A DNA stretch of 32,250 nt from Nitrosotalea sp. (GCA_023251295.1 JAHEYZ010000008.1:1-32250); one strand, 5' to 3'. Counted from the first letter of the stretch, positions 24,764 through 32,250 are shown. Notes: generated from the letters alone by a model not told the origin. A program made the numbers and translations.

Positions 24764-27700
24764 TATACTCTCTCCTTAATCAAGAGTCTTGGAGCAACAT
24801 CTAAGCTCATCATCTCTTGCAATAACAATTTGAATGCATATGCAACTGAAATTGAAGTCACTTTTGCTTTATCACCACACACACGACAAACAAATTTTCT
24901 TTGTTTTATATCATAATATGATACTAGCCCACATCTCTCACAAATGTAAATGTCAGCTTTGTCAGATTCGTCAAGCAATCTATCCTTTAGCATCATTGAA
25001 GCACCATATGCAATTAGACAGTCTCTTTCCATTTCTCCAAATCTCAATCCACCACCACGTGCACGTCCTTCTGTTGGTTGTTTTGTTAACATTTGGACTT
25101 GTCCTCTGGCTCTAGCATGGATCTTGTCAGCAACCATGTGATGGAGTTTTTGATAATATACTACGCCAATGAAGACTTCTCCTTCGAATGCTTTCCCGGT
25201 TCTTCCATCATACATTACTTCTTTTCCAGAATATTTGAATCCAGCAGATTCTAGTACACCTTTTACATCATCTAATTTTTCACCAACAAATGCGGAACCA
25301 TCCATTTTTGTTCCCCGCAAAGCTGCTGCTTTACCTGTTACTGATTCAAGAAACATTCCTACTGTCATTCTAGATGGAAATGCATGAGGATTAATTAGAA
25401 CATCCGGAACAACACCATTAACAGTATATGGTAAATCTTCATGGTTGACTAGCATACCAATAACACCCTTCTGACCATGTCTTGATGCAAATTTGTCACC
25501 GATTTCAGGAATTCTTGTATCCCTTACTCGTATTTTGTACATCTTTCCACCATCATGTGATTGAGTCATCACTACGTTGTCAACAACACCGTTCTCAGAT
25601 GGCCTTACACCGATAGATGTGTCCCTTCTATAAGGGCCTTTTACTTCAAATTCTCTGTATTCTTCCATAAATCGTGGTGGGCTAGTTTTTCCTATCAGGA
25701 TGTCTCCTCCTTGAACCATAGATTCTGTTGCAATTACACCGTCTTCTTCTAATAATCGGTAAGCCTTGTCTCCTCTAAATCCTCTAATGTTTCCTTCTGC
25801 ATTTGGAATTTCAAAGTTGTCACGCATACCTCCAGGATATTGTTTTGCTTCCGCTTCATAGATTCTATAAAAGAAAGTTCTGCCTAGTCCTCGCTCCACT
25901 GATGATTTACTAAGAACTATCGCGTCTTCTATATTATACCCGTCAAAAGGCAACACAGCTACAATACAATTTTGTCCTGCTGGCCTATCTTCAAGTCCCA
26001 AAAGCCCCATAGCTTTTGTTGTAACAATTGGGATTTGCGGGTATAACATAAAGTGTTGTCTTACATACGTACTTGCATTCATCAAGGGGGTCGAAAATCC
26101 GAGACTTTGTTTGGCCATAGCAGATTCATATGTATTTCTTGGAGATTGATTATGTTCTGGATAAGGAATGATTGATGCGCCAGCGCCCAATATTGCAGAA
26201 GGGAAAATTTCCATATGAGTATGTTTTTTGACGTTTTCTTCATCCATGGTGATGTAACAGTTTTCTTCCTCATTTGCATCTACTAGTTCAATTATTCCCA
26301 TATGTAGAAGATCGTTCCATGAAAGGAATTTTTTACTTATTTTGTCTATTAGTTCTTGTGTTAAAAGTGGCTTGTTATCTTTTATAACAATCAATGGACG
26401 CAAAACTCTTCCGGCATTACAATTAACATAAAGTCTTTTTGTTGAACCCTCAATATTAGATTGATATAGAAATATGCCAATATGTGGATGAATTTTAAAG
26501 TTACGTCTAAGTTCACGTAGTGAATCTGCAAGCTTCTGTCCATCTTTATAATATCCAATTAATCTTCCGTCTACAAAGATTCTAGCCCCATCTTTTTTTA
26601 ATTCGTCTTTTGCTTCTGAAACATAAGTTACACCTAGATCATAAAGTTTTTCAATTATATCCTCAGATGGGACATTTACTGATATTATGGCTGAAAGTGC
26701 AAGATTCTTCACCAATCCACAGTTTGAACCTTCAGGGGTTTCACTTGGACAGATTCTGCCAAAATGAGTTGCGTGTAGATCTCTTGCTTCAAAGTTTGGT
26801 TGGCTTCGGCTAAGTGGCGATTGGATTCTCCTAAGATGACTTATGGTAGAAAGATAGTTTGTTCTATCCAAAAGCTGTGTTACTCCCACTCTACCTCTTC
26901 CCCAGTTCCCAGTTGCTATTGCGTTGTTTAGTTTATCAGTAACTATGCCTGGTCTTACCGCTGCTGCTACTGCATTGATCCCTCTTTTCTGGCCTGATCT
27001 TTCTAATTGGTATTTCATATCACGAACCAAGTTTCTAAAAGCTGTTCTGAATAGATCTGCTAGCATTTGACCTGCAAACTTTATGACTTTGTTTCCATAA
27101 TGATCCTTGTCATCAGGAGTTAGCCAACCAAGTTTTAATTCAATTAATTTACAAGCTGCTTCTCCCAAAAACTGTGATTTTTCTTTTCTATTATCAGGGT
27201 GCTTGCCAAGATGTGGTAATAAACCCCAATCAAGTAAAGTTTCTGCTCTCTTTATCTGGAATTCTTCAAGCATTCCAGGTGCTATTCTTTTGCTAATGTA
27301 AACTATAGCATCTTTAGCGGTTGGTACGTCTCCTGATTTTTCAAAGGATGCTTCCAGTTCATCTTGAATTCCGTTAACAAGAGAAACTGCAGCTGCAATT
27401 TCTCTATCTGATTCAAGTCCAAGGGCTCTCATTAATGTAACCACTGGTATGTCAACAGGAGATCCTGGAATTTTTGCAACAATCAATCCATCATTTTTCA
27501 TAATGAGTTCTAGTTTCGCACGATAACCAACGATTGATGAATATACTTTTGCTTTGAATACAATGTTCCCACCAACAATTTCTTTGTCAACAATAATTTT
27601 ATTATAAGAAAGATCTTCTAAGCCTACAATTACTCGTTCAGAACCATTTATGATAAAATATCCTCCAGGATCATTTGGATCTTCACCATGCTCAACTAAT

Positions 27701-28110
27701 TTTTGTTCAGAAAGATTGTGTAAAACACATGCGTTTGATCTTATCATCAACGGCATGTCACCAATGTGAACAAATCTAGATTCTAGAATTTTTCCATCTT
27801 CTACGACACTTGCTTCAAGCATTACTGGTGATCCATACGTAACATTTCTTAATCTTGCTTCCATTGGGGCAATGTGTGTTATTGAACCATCAAGCTCCAT
27901 CATCCTTGCTTGTTGAAGTTTTAACTTACCAAGTTGAATTTTGTACGGATACTCTGCACTTTCAATTTCAATTTGTCCTACTTCATCAATTATACTTTGA
28001 AGACCACGTTCTAGAAATTCATCATAGGAGTTAAGATGTTGCCTGGCAATTCCTTCCCGTTTTAATATGTCTTGGATTATTGGCCAGCGTTTATTTGAGA
28101 TATTTACCAT
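24763..28110 (-). CDS. rpoB: DNA-directed RNA polymerase subunit B (undivided)
   Basis: This 1115-residue protein is the second largest RNA polymerase subunit. Conserved blocks include SCGL-type NCGLVKNLALSA after ETPEGSN, the GYNIEDAIVLSKSSVERGLG region, and DKFASRHGQKGVIGMLVNHE. HARARGQVQMLTKQPTEGRA precedes the GGLRFGEMERDCLIAYGAS anchor. The C-terminal zinc ribbon has Cys1057, Cys1060, Cys1075 and Cys1078. It forms the other half of the active-site cleft with RpoA. Some euryarchaea split this gene into B' and B''; here it is intact. Its ATG overlaps the RpoH stop by one base and its stop overlaps the RpoA ATG by one base, so all three subunits are translationally coupled. Confidence 0.97.
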   Translation of the reverse strand: MVNISNKRWPIIQDILKREGIARQHLNSYDEFLERGLQSIIDEVGQIEIESAEYPYKIQLGKLKLQQARMMELDGSITHIAPMEARLRNVTYGSPVMLEASVVEDGKILESRFVHIGDMPLMIRSNACVLHNLSEQKLVEHGEDPNDPGGYFIINGSERVIVGLEDLSYNKIIVDKEIVGGNIVFKAKVYSSIVGYRAKLELIMKNDGLIVAKIPGSPVDIPVVTLMRALGLESDREIAAAVSLVNGIQDELEASFEKSGDVPTAKDAIVYISKRIAPGMLEEFQIKRAETLLDWGLLPHLGKHPDNRKEKSQFLGEAACKLIELKLGWLTPDDKDHYGNKVIKFAGQMLADLFRTAFRNLVRDMKYQLERSGQKRGINAVAAAVRPGIVTDKLNNAIATGNWGRGRVGVTQLLDRTNYLSTISHLRRIQSPLSRSQPNFEARDLHATHFGRICPSETPEGSNCGLVKNLALSAIISVNVPSEDIIEKLYDLGVTYVSEAKDELKKDGARIFVDGRLIGYYKDGQKLADSLRELRRNFKIHPHIGIFLYQSNIEGSTKRLYVNCNAGRVLRPLIVIKDNKPLLTQELIDKISKKFLSWNDLLHMGIIELVDANEEENCYITMDEENVKKHTHMEIFPSAILGAGASIIPYPEHNQSPRNTYESAMAKQSLGFSTPLMNASTYVRQHFMLYPQIPIVTTKAMGLLGLEDRPAGQNCIVAVLPFDGYNIEDAIVLSKSSVERGLGRTFFYRIYEAEAKQYPGGMRDNFEIPNAEGNIRGFRGDKAYRLLEEDGVIATESMVQGGDILIGKTSPPRFMEEYREFEVKGPYRRDTSIGVRPSENGVVDNVVMTQSHDGGKMYKIRVRDTRIPEIGDKFASRHGQKGVIGMLVNHEDLPYTVNGVVPDVLINPHAFPSRMTVGMFLESVTGKAAALRGTKMDGSAFVGEKLDDVKGVLESAGFKYSGKEVMYDGRTGKAFEGEVFIGVVYYQKLHHMVADKIHARARGQVQMLTKQPTEGRARGGGLRFGEMERDCLIAYGASMMLKDRLLDESDKADIYICERCGLVSYYDIKQRKFVCRVCGDKAKVTSISVAYAFKLLLQEMMSLDVAPRLLIKERV

Positions 28111-28361
28111 TATTCTTCCACCACATATCTGTAATAGATGCTTTCACCTGCTGTTGCACTTTTTCTTGTTATTTTCATCATGTCACCCGGTTTGACCCCC
28201 AATCCCTTTATGGCAGGATCATTTACGTAGATAAGTGGCATTTCAGTCGGTTTAGTATGAAACTTTTCTAAGATTCCCTCTGCTTCTTTTTTTGACATTA
28301 TTTCGTGCTTTGGAACATAAATATGATCTGGTACTAGTATGTGATCTTTTCTAGTTAACAA
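28110..28361 (-). CDS. rpoH: DNA-directed RNA polymerase subunit H (Rpo5/Rpb5 C-terminal domain)
   Basis: This 83-residue protein matches archaeal RpoH, equal to the C-terminal assembly domain of eukaryotic Rpb5. Signatures are DHILVPDHIYVPKHEIMSKK, MPLIYVNDPAIKGLGVKPGD and the final YYRYVVEE. It binds the A subunit at the lower jaw. The start is TTG at 28361, following an AAAGGAGATT ribosome-binding site on the minus strand (about 28371-28380); no ATG exists ahead of DHILVPDH. It is the first gene of the rpoH-rpoB-rpoA operon and faces away from the PEFG-CTERM gene array across 175 bases. Confidence 0.95.
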   Translation of the reverse strand: MLTRKDHILVPDHIYVPKHEIMSKKEAEGILEKFHTKPTEMPLIYVNDPAIKGLGVKPGDMMKITRKSATAGESIYYRYVVEE

Positions 28362-28502
28362 ATAAAAAATCTCCTTTGAGCAACATTAGCTGTAAATGTA
28401 TCATTAATCCACAAACTACGAAAATTCCACCGAGAGGTTAATATATATGTAATCTAGAGGTCATCGTTAAATTCTGTTTTTTGTCAATATTTTTTTCCGT
28501 AA

Positions 28503-28512
28503 CCTTAAATAG
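28503..28512 (+). promoter_or_regulatory. Putative TATA box for PEFG-CTERM protein 1
   Basis: CCTTAAATAG lies 25-34 bases before the ATG at 28537, a strong archaeal TATA match that predicts a nearly leaderless mRNA. Confidence 0.55.
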
Positions 28513-28536
28513 TTAAAAGAGAAGACTCCAAACAAG

Positions 28537-29364
28537 ATGAGTACTCGTTTTAAGGGATTTGCTTTGCTTGCAATTCTGGCCGTAGCAATAGTAACTATTC
28601 CAGCTTTTGCACAACAAGAAAATCCTTTGGATACAGTACCAATAACTGTCACGACAGATAAAGAGTCATATGCAGATGGAGAAACCATCGTCATCTCTGG
28701 TGAATCAAAAGATTTCATCTCCGGCGTCCAGGTTAGCATTGTTGTTACCAATCCCATTGGAAATCGGGTAGCAATTCAACAATTAGATCTAGAACCTGAC
28801 AAAACATATTCTACTTCAATTACTGCAGGTGGCGGTTTGTGGAAAGCTGCTGGCACATATACAGTTAAAGTACAATATGGAAGCGACAACAGATCAAATG
28901 AGACAACATTTGAATTCAGTGGTTCTTCTGGAACAACTTCAGGGAAAAAAACTCATGTTGAAGGAACTGACTTTGATGTGAGCTACAGTATTACAGGAGG
29001 TAAAGTTCTAGGAATCACAGCTGATGTTGAAGCCAAATCTTTACTCGTGTCAATCGAAACTACAAGTGATGGAACATTAATCATTACTTTACCAAGAGGA
29101 TTGATCGATGCCAAGATAAATGGTGAGGATGACAGTTTCTTTGTCCTAATAGATGGTGAAGAAGTAGAGTTTACTGAAGAAATAACGTCTGAAGATAGAA
29201 CTCTGACAATTCACTTCCAAGATGGAGCTGAAGAGATAGAGATAATTGGTACTTGGATAATTCCAGAGTTTGGTGCAATAGCAGCTTTGGTACTTGCAGT
29301 TGCAATTATATCGATAATTGCTCTTTCTGCAAAGACAAGGCTAAGACTGATGCCAAAATACTAG
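28537..29364 (+). CDS. Secreted PEFG-CTERM protein, paralogue 1
   Basis: This 275-residue protein has a Sec-type signal peptide (MSTRFKGFALLAILAVAIVT..AFA, cleavage likely after residue 25). An Ig-like/macroglobulin-like beta domain follows (about 30-130: PITVTTDKESYADGETIVIS to YTVKVQYG), then a Gly/Ser/Thr linker and a second beta domain (about 145-235, with FDVSYSITGGKVLGITADVE). It ends with the PEFG-CTERM sorting tail: PEFGAIAALVLAVAIISIIA followed by a basic ending. In thaumarchaea this tail is taken to be recognised by an archaeosortase that cleaves it and anchors the protein to the cell surface. The molecular function of the domains is unknown; they may bind carbohydrate, metal or other surface proteins. 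The gene heads an array of at least four paralogues on the same strand. Confidence 0.88.
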   Translation: MSTRFKGFALLAILAVAIVTIPAFAQQENPLDTVPITVTTDKESYADGETIVISGESKDFISGVQVSIVVTNPIGNRVAIQQLDLEPDKTYSTSITAGGGLWKAAGTYTVKVQYGSDNRSNETTFEFSGSSGTTSGKKTHVEGTDFDVSYSITGGKVLGITADVEAKSLLVSIETTSDGTLIITLPRGLIDAKINGEDDSFFVLIDGEEVEFTEEITSEDRTLTIHFQDGAEEIEIIGTWIIPEFGAIAALVLAVAIISIIALSAKTRLRLMPKY

Positions 29365-29381
29365 GAATTTCAACTTTTTTC
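29258..29381 (+). repeat. Shared 3'-end block, copy 1
   Basis: This 124-base block, covering the PEFG-CTERM coding tail, stop codon and first 17 bases of 3' flank, is identical to 30548-30671. The coding part from 29262 is also identical to 31444-31546. Confidence 0.95.
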
Positions 29382-29388
29382 TTTTTAA
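29365..29388 (+). terminator. Putative T-rich terminator after paralogue 1
   Basis: Two T tracts (six and five T, at 29375-29386) follow the stop codon by 10 bases. Archaeal transcription commonly ends at such T runs without a hairpin. The same sequence for 17 bases past the stop follows paralogue 2. Confidence 0.5.
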
Positions 29389-29457
29389 GATTCTCTAAGA
29401 TAGCAGTTGATCTAAACTTTTGTGGCTCCTGTACAAATTGCGGTTTATTTATAATAT

Positions 29458-29480
29458 TTATTTTATAGATTATAAAATAA
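29458..29480. repeat. Perfect 10-base inverted repeat with 3-base loop
   Basis: TTATTTTATA, then GAT, then TATAAAATAA form a perfect palindrome made only of A and T in the arms. It could be an operator or a weak RNA hairpin. No T run follows, so it does not look like a terminator. Confidence 0.7.
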
Positions 29481-29752
29481 TTGGGATTTAGTTCTTTATT
29501 TGAATTTTAATAATTGTAATAATAAAATTTTGCTTCATGTCTTCTTTAGGAAAAGAATGATTAGTTATTCATATAGAATTTTTGCCATCTAAATATGACA
29601 ATACGAATCTGTTTGCAGAATAATTTCGTATAGGTCACGAAACAAATATTTTGATAGGTAAATTTAAGAAAGATCTAGTTTATTCAGAATTTAACTGACC
29701 AGAATACATTGGAAGAAAACCATTAAAGTGATGACAAAATCCTTTTTAAATA

Positions 29753-29763
29753 TATATAAATAG
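29753..29763 (+). promoter_or_regulatory. Putative TATA box for PEFG-CTERM protein 2
   Basis: TATATAAATAG, inside a longer AT run from 29745, lies 25-35 bases before the ATG at 29788, the usual position for a leaderless archaeal gene. Confidence 0.55.
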
Positions 29764-29787
29764 TGTTTCATCTTTATTCGAAGCAAT

Positions 29788-30654
29788 ATGAGTACTCATA
29801 AAGAATATGCGCTGATCGCTATTCTTGCTACAGCGGCAGTAATGGGAGCCATTCCAGCTTTTGCAGCTGATGAACTGGCATGCCCTGATTGTGTAGGTAG
29901 AGAAGATACAGAAAATCTACTACCGATCTCAGTTTGGACGGACAAGGCAGTGTATAACCAACCTAGTACAATTCAAGTTGGTGGCCATGTCAAAGATTTA
30001 CGTCCTAACTTGGATGTCACACTCAAAGTAGTTGGCCCCACAGGAAATATTGTCAAAGTTGATCAAATTATGGTTGACGACAATGGTGACTTTGAAACTA
30101 CCTTGGATACGTCAAGTCTATTATGGACCAAAAACGGAGTCTATACAATTTCAGTTCAATACGGGAAGATTGGTAGATCAAACGAAGTTCAAGTAGAGCT
30201 TTTCGCAGGCGGAGTTTGCGGGGAATCATCACTGGCTGTTAAAGCAGGCATGGAGACATACTGCATACCATATAGTGTCACTGGTGCTACCGTAAAAGGT
30301 GGAACAATTGATATGAAATCCAAATCTCTGATAGTGCAAATCGATTCAGAAAGTGATGGAGATCTTACTCTAAACATTCCAAGATCAGTACTGGATTCAA
30401 AATCAGGAAGTCAAGATAGCAGATTCTTTGTCCTAGTAAATGGCGAAGAACAAGACATATACAGTGAAGAAAAAACAGACGATACCAGATCCGTAACAAT
30501 TCAGTTTGAAAGTGGGGTTGATGAGATAGAGATCATTGGTACAAATGTAATTCCAGAGTTTGGTGCAATAGCAGCTTTGGTACTTGCAGTTGCAATTATA
30601 TCGATAATTGCTCTTTCTGCAAAGACAAGGCTAAGACTGATGCCAAAATACTAG
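29788..30654 (+). CDS. Secreted PEFG-CTERM protein, paralogue 2 (with cysteines)
   Basis: This 288-residue protein has the same plan as its neighbours: signal peptide (MSTHKEYALIAILATAAVMG..AFA), an Ig-like domain (about 45-145: LPISVWTDKAVYNQPSTIQV to YTISVQYG), a second beta domain (about 160-250) and the PEFG-CTERM tail (PEFGAIAALVLAVAIISIIA plus basic end). It differs in having four cysteines in the mature part: ACPDC just after the signal peptide and VCGES...YCIPY between the domains. They could form two disulfides outside the cell or hold a metal. The start ATGAGTACTC is identical to that of paralogue 1. The final 124 bases of the gene and its 3' flank are identical to paralogue 1. Function is unknown; surface anchoring is the most reasonable role. 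Confidence 0.88.
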   Translation: MSTHKEYALIAILATAAVMGAIPAFAADELACPDCVGREDTENLLPISVWTDKAVYNQPSTIQVGGHVKDLRPNLDVTLKVVGPTGNIVKVDQIMVDDNGDFETTLDTSSLLWTKNGVYTISVQYGKIGRSNEVQVELFAGGVCGESSLAVKAGMETYCIPYSVTGATVKGGTIDMKSKSLIVQIDSESDGDLTLNIPRSVLDSKSGSQDSRFFVLVNGEEQDIYSEEKTDDTRSVTIQFESGVDEIEIIGTNVIPEFGAIAALVLAVAIISIIALSAKTRLRLMPKY

Positions 30655-30671
30655 GAATTTCAACTTTTTTC
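30548..30671 (+). repeat. Shared 3'-end block, copy 2
   Basis: This block is identical base for base to 29258-29381, bounded by single mismatches on each side (G at 30547 against A; A at 30672 against T). Confidence 0.95.
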
Positions 30672-30680
30672 ATTTTTTTG
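30659..30680 (+). terminator. Putative T-rich terminator after paralogue 2
   Basis: Runs of six and seven T at 30665-30679 begin 10 bases past the stop codon, in sequence shared with the 3' flank of paralogue 1. Confidence 0.5.
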
Positions 30681-30727
30681 TATTAATGTATAGTAAAGGA
30701 AATATACAACATAAGAACATTTTTTCT

Positions 30728-31546
30728 ATGCGTTATTTTTCAATAATTATAATTTCAATTTTATTAACAAGTATAATTCCAAGTTTTTCCCAAGAAGTTG
30801 CCCAACCTCTTATCACCGTTTCTACTGATAGATCTTCATATAAAGATGGAGACATGATAATAATTTCAGGTTCAGTAAAGGCAATTGTAGAGGGTACACC
30901 TTTAACGATTCAGATTTTAGATCCTAATCAGAATAAAGTTCAGATAGCTCAGATAGGTGTTGCCCAAGATGGAAAATATACAACTGCTGCCCAAGCTAGT
31001 GGGCCGTTGTGGAAAAAAGACGGCATGTATACAGTGAAAGTGCAGTATGGACCTCCAAGTGTTGTTGCTGAAACAAATTTTGAATTTAAAAGCGTGTCTT
31101 CAACACCAGCTATGGAGATTTTCGAGGTGGATGCGGGGGATCAGGGAACTTTTGATGTCGAATACAATATCAGTGGCGGGATAGTCAAAGATATGAGTAT
31201 TGATTTTGAAGGTCTTTCTTTAATCGTATCTATTGAATCTACAAGTGACGGTACGATCACATTAAAGATGTCAAGAGAATTAATAGATGCAAAAACAACT
31301 GGCGGCGAAGATGATGTGTTTATTGTTCTAATAGATGGAACACAAGTAATTTCTGAAGAAGAAATAACATCTTCTGACAGGACTCTTACAATAAACTTCT
31401 TAGAAGGAGACTCGGACGTTGAGATAATTGGCACATTTGTTGCTCCAGAGTTTGGTGCAATAGCAGCTTTGGTACTTGCAGTTGCAATTATATCGATAAT
31501 TGCTCTTTCTGCAAAGACAAGGCTAAGACTGATGCCAAAATACTAG
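30728..31546 (+). CDS. Secreted PEFG-CTERM protein, paralogue 3
   Basis: With the ATG at 30728 the product has 272 residues and begins with a normal signal peptide (MRYFSIIIISILLTSIIPSF, cleavage near SQE). An upstream ATG at 30686 would add 14 polar residues ahead of it; I prefer 30728 because a TATA-like AAATATAC lies 21-28 bases upstream and because the paralogues have short N-termini. The mature protein contains the Ig-like domain (PLITVSTDRSSYKDGDMIII to YTVKVQYG), the second beta domain (FDVEYNISGGIVKDMSIDFE onward) and the PEFG-CTERM tail, with identical DNA to that of copies 1 and 2. Its closest internal resemblance is to paralogue 1 (the EEITSSDRTLTINF strand matches). No cysteines occur in the mature part. 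Presumed surface protein of unknown function. Confidence 0.85.
   Translation: MRYFSIIIISILLTSIIPSFSQEVAQPLITVSTDRSSYKDGDMIIISGSVKAIVEGTPLTIQILDPNQNKVQIAQIGVAQDGKYTTAAQASGPLWKKDGMYTVKVQYGPPSVVAETNFEFKSVSSTPAMEIFEVDAGDQGTFDVEYNISGGIVKDMSIDFEGLSLIVSIESTSDGTITLKMSRELIDAKTTGGEDDVFIVLIDGTQVISEEEITSSDRTLTINFLEGDSDVEIIGTFVAPEFGAIAALVLAVAIISIIALSAKTRLRLMPKY
31444..31546 (+). repeat. Shared 3'-end block, copy 3 (103 bases)
   Basis: It is identical to 29262-29364 and 30552-30654 from just before the PEFG codons to the stop codon; the identity ends exactly at the stop, and the 3' flank differs. Confidence 0.95.
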
Positions 31547-31575
31547 AACTTCGAGTCAACTTTTCTTTTTCTAAT

Positions 31576-31585
31576 ACATAAATAC
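31576..31585 (+). promoter_or_regulatory. Putative TATA box for PEFG-CTERM protein 4
   Basis: ACATAAATAC lies 29-38 bases before the ATG at 31614, just after the T-rich end of paralogue 3 (31561-31570), so the genes of the array appear to be transcribed separately. Confidence 0.45.
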
Positions 31586-31613
31586 TCATTATTCTCCATA
31601 TTTTCCTAGTAAC

Positions 31614-32250
31614 ATGGCTTTACGATATGCAGCTTATGCACTAGCAGTCGTTTTAATATCTTCAATTGGTATTACCATTCCTGCATTTGGAGCTGGACTT
31701 GATGACCATAATGTTCCACCGATCAGTTTACAAACTGATAGCGATTATTATGATCAAGGAGACACAATAGTAGTAACTGGTCTTGTAAAGAAACCAGGAG
31801 AGGGCATACCTATCACCTTAAGAATTCTTGATGCAAATAGCAAGTTAGTTCAGATTGATCAGTTTAACCCATCAGCAGATGGAAGTTTTTCAAAAACATA
31901 TGTAGCAACTGGTCCATATTGGAAGGCTAAAGGAAACTATACCGTAATAGCACAATATGGTTCAGCTCAAAAGGTAGATTCAACATTTTTCTTTAGTGGT
32001 GGTTCAGGATCGTCTGAGATAGGCAAGGTGGAGAAAAAAGTTTTCACAATTGATGTAAAGGGAGTAGGAGAATTTGATGTAGAGTATATCATAAGAGGCG
32101 GAATTGTTAAAAATATGGAAATTGATCCGGAGAATTTAGCACTAGTAATAACAATAGATGCAATAAAAGATGGTTCGATTACAGTAACCCTTCCAAGAGA
32201 CATGATAGAGGCGAAGAAACCAGCTAACCTAAATGCTGATGACATTCTAG
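31614..32250 (+). CDS. Secreted PEFG-CTERM-type protein, paralogue 4, cut by window edge
   Basis: From ATG 31614 the frame stays open to the right edge (212 complete codons). It begins with a signal peptide (MALRYAAYALAVVLISSIGI..AFG), then an Ig-like domain (PPISLQTDSDYYDQGDTIVV to YTVIAQYG) with the same GPYWKAKGNYTV signature as the other copies (paralogue 3: GPLWKKDGMYTV). The second domain follows (FDVEYIIRGGIVKNMEIDPE, then ITVTLPRDMIEAK). The C-terminal PEFG tail would lie beyond the window, so its presence is inferred from the family plan. The gene is clearly the fourth member of the tandem array and suggests the array continues. Confidence 0.85.
   Translation, partial: MALRYAAYALAVVLISSIGITIPAFGAGLDDHNVPPISLQTDSDYYDQGDTIVVTGLVKKPGEGIPITLRILDANSKLVQIDQFNPSADGSFSKTYVATGPYWKAKGNYTVIAQYGSAQKVDSTFFFSGGSGSSEIGKVEKKVFTIDVKGVGEFDVEYIIRGGIVKNMEIDPENLALVITIDAIKDGSITVTLPRDMIEAKKPANLNADDIL

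Larger units (their letters stand above)
29365..29787. other. 423-base intergenic region between paralogues 1 and 2
   Basis: No coding frame of note is visible on either strand. It begins with the T-rich terminator, holds an almost perfect AT inverted repeat at 29458-29480, and ends with a TATA-like box before paralogue 2. It is very AT-rich in the middle (29440-29540). A small RNA cannot be excluded. Confidence 0.6.

Noticed and set aside
20927-24916. Many plus-strand open frames of 60-116 codons opposite rpoA and rpoB
   Set aside because: They lie antisense to strongly conserved polymerase genes, have no ribosome-binding or promoter context and read like reverse shadows of conserved codons.
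29253-29468. 71-codon plus-strand frame across the end of paralogue 1 and its 3' flank
   Set aside because: It overlaps the conserved PEFG tail in another frame and its cysteine/phenylalanine-rich sequence looks like chance.
30686-30727. Upstream ATG of PEFG-CTERM paralogue 3
   Set aside because: It would put 14 polar residues ahead of the signal peptide and starts only about 6 bases past the preceding T-rich terminator, leaving no room for a promoter.
28537-31546. Possible CRISPR or transposon-type direct repeats from the repeated 3' blocks
   Set aside because: The repeats are coding tails of paralogous genes about 0.9-1.3 kb apart, with no spacer regularity, terminal inverted repeats or transposase.

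Overview
The window is AT-rich archaeal chromosome and looks like an ammonia-oxidising Nitrososphaerota (Thaumarchaeota), probably of the Nitrosopumilus/Nitrosarchaeum type. The main reasons are archaeal-type informational genes (L32e, L19e, Spt5, L30e, NusA-like KH protein, Rpo5/RpoH, archaeal AlaRS and LeuRS), an undivided RNA polymerase subunit A of 1264 residues instead of the usual archaeal A'/A'' pair, TATA boxes about 25-35 bases ahead of many start codons, a tRNA with BHB-type introns, and secreted proteins ending in the PEFG-CTERM sorting tail. The species assignment is inference. I saw no insertion sequence, prophage, CRISPR array or rRNA. Most of the window is core genome; the right end is accessory.

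Layout. 1-4050: the start of a Fe/Mn superoxide dismutase (minus, cut by the edge), a membrane-anchored subtilisin-like protease with a PA-type insert, and ATP-dependent PEP carboxykinase (minus). 4147-6056: ribosomal L32e and L19e overlapping on the plus strand, then a minimal O6-alkylguanine-DNA alkyltransferase and the archaeal D-aminoacyl-tRNA deacylase DTD2, overlapping on the minus strand. 6096-10445: the SecE-Spt5-L11-L1-L10-L12 neighbourhood, interrupted by an inverted Lrp/AsnC regulator between L11 and L1, and by an inverted TRIC-like membrane protein after L10, with L12 itself inverted.

10545-16720: an unrecognised 168-residue protein facing away from a tight AlaRS-LeuRS pair. 16793-18863: a geranylgeranyl-reductase-like flavoprotein convergent with a YkgJ-type cysteine-cluster protein, then a small unknown protein. 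18946-19049: a tRNA-Gln(CUG) gene that folds properly only if two introns are removed, one of them in the D-loop. 19075-28361 (minus): the archaeal transcription/translation operon rpoH-rpoB-rpoA-rpl30e-nusA-rps12-rps7.

28537-32250: a tandem array of at least four related secreted proteins, each with a signal peptide, an Ig-like domain and a second beta-rich domain. The three complete copies end in the same PEFG-CTERM membrane tail, and the DNA encoding that tail is identical over about 103 bases although the rest of the genes has diverged widely. The array and the doubly interrupted tRNA are the two most unusual things here.
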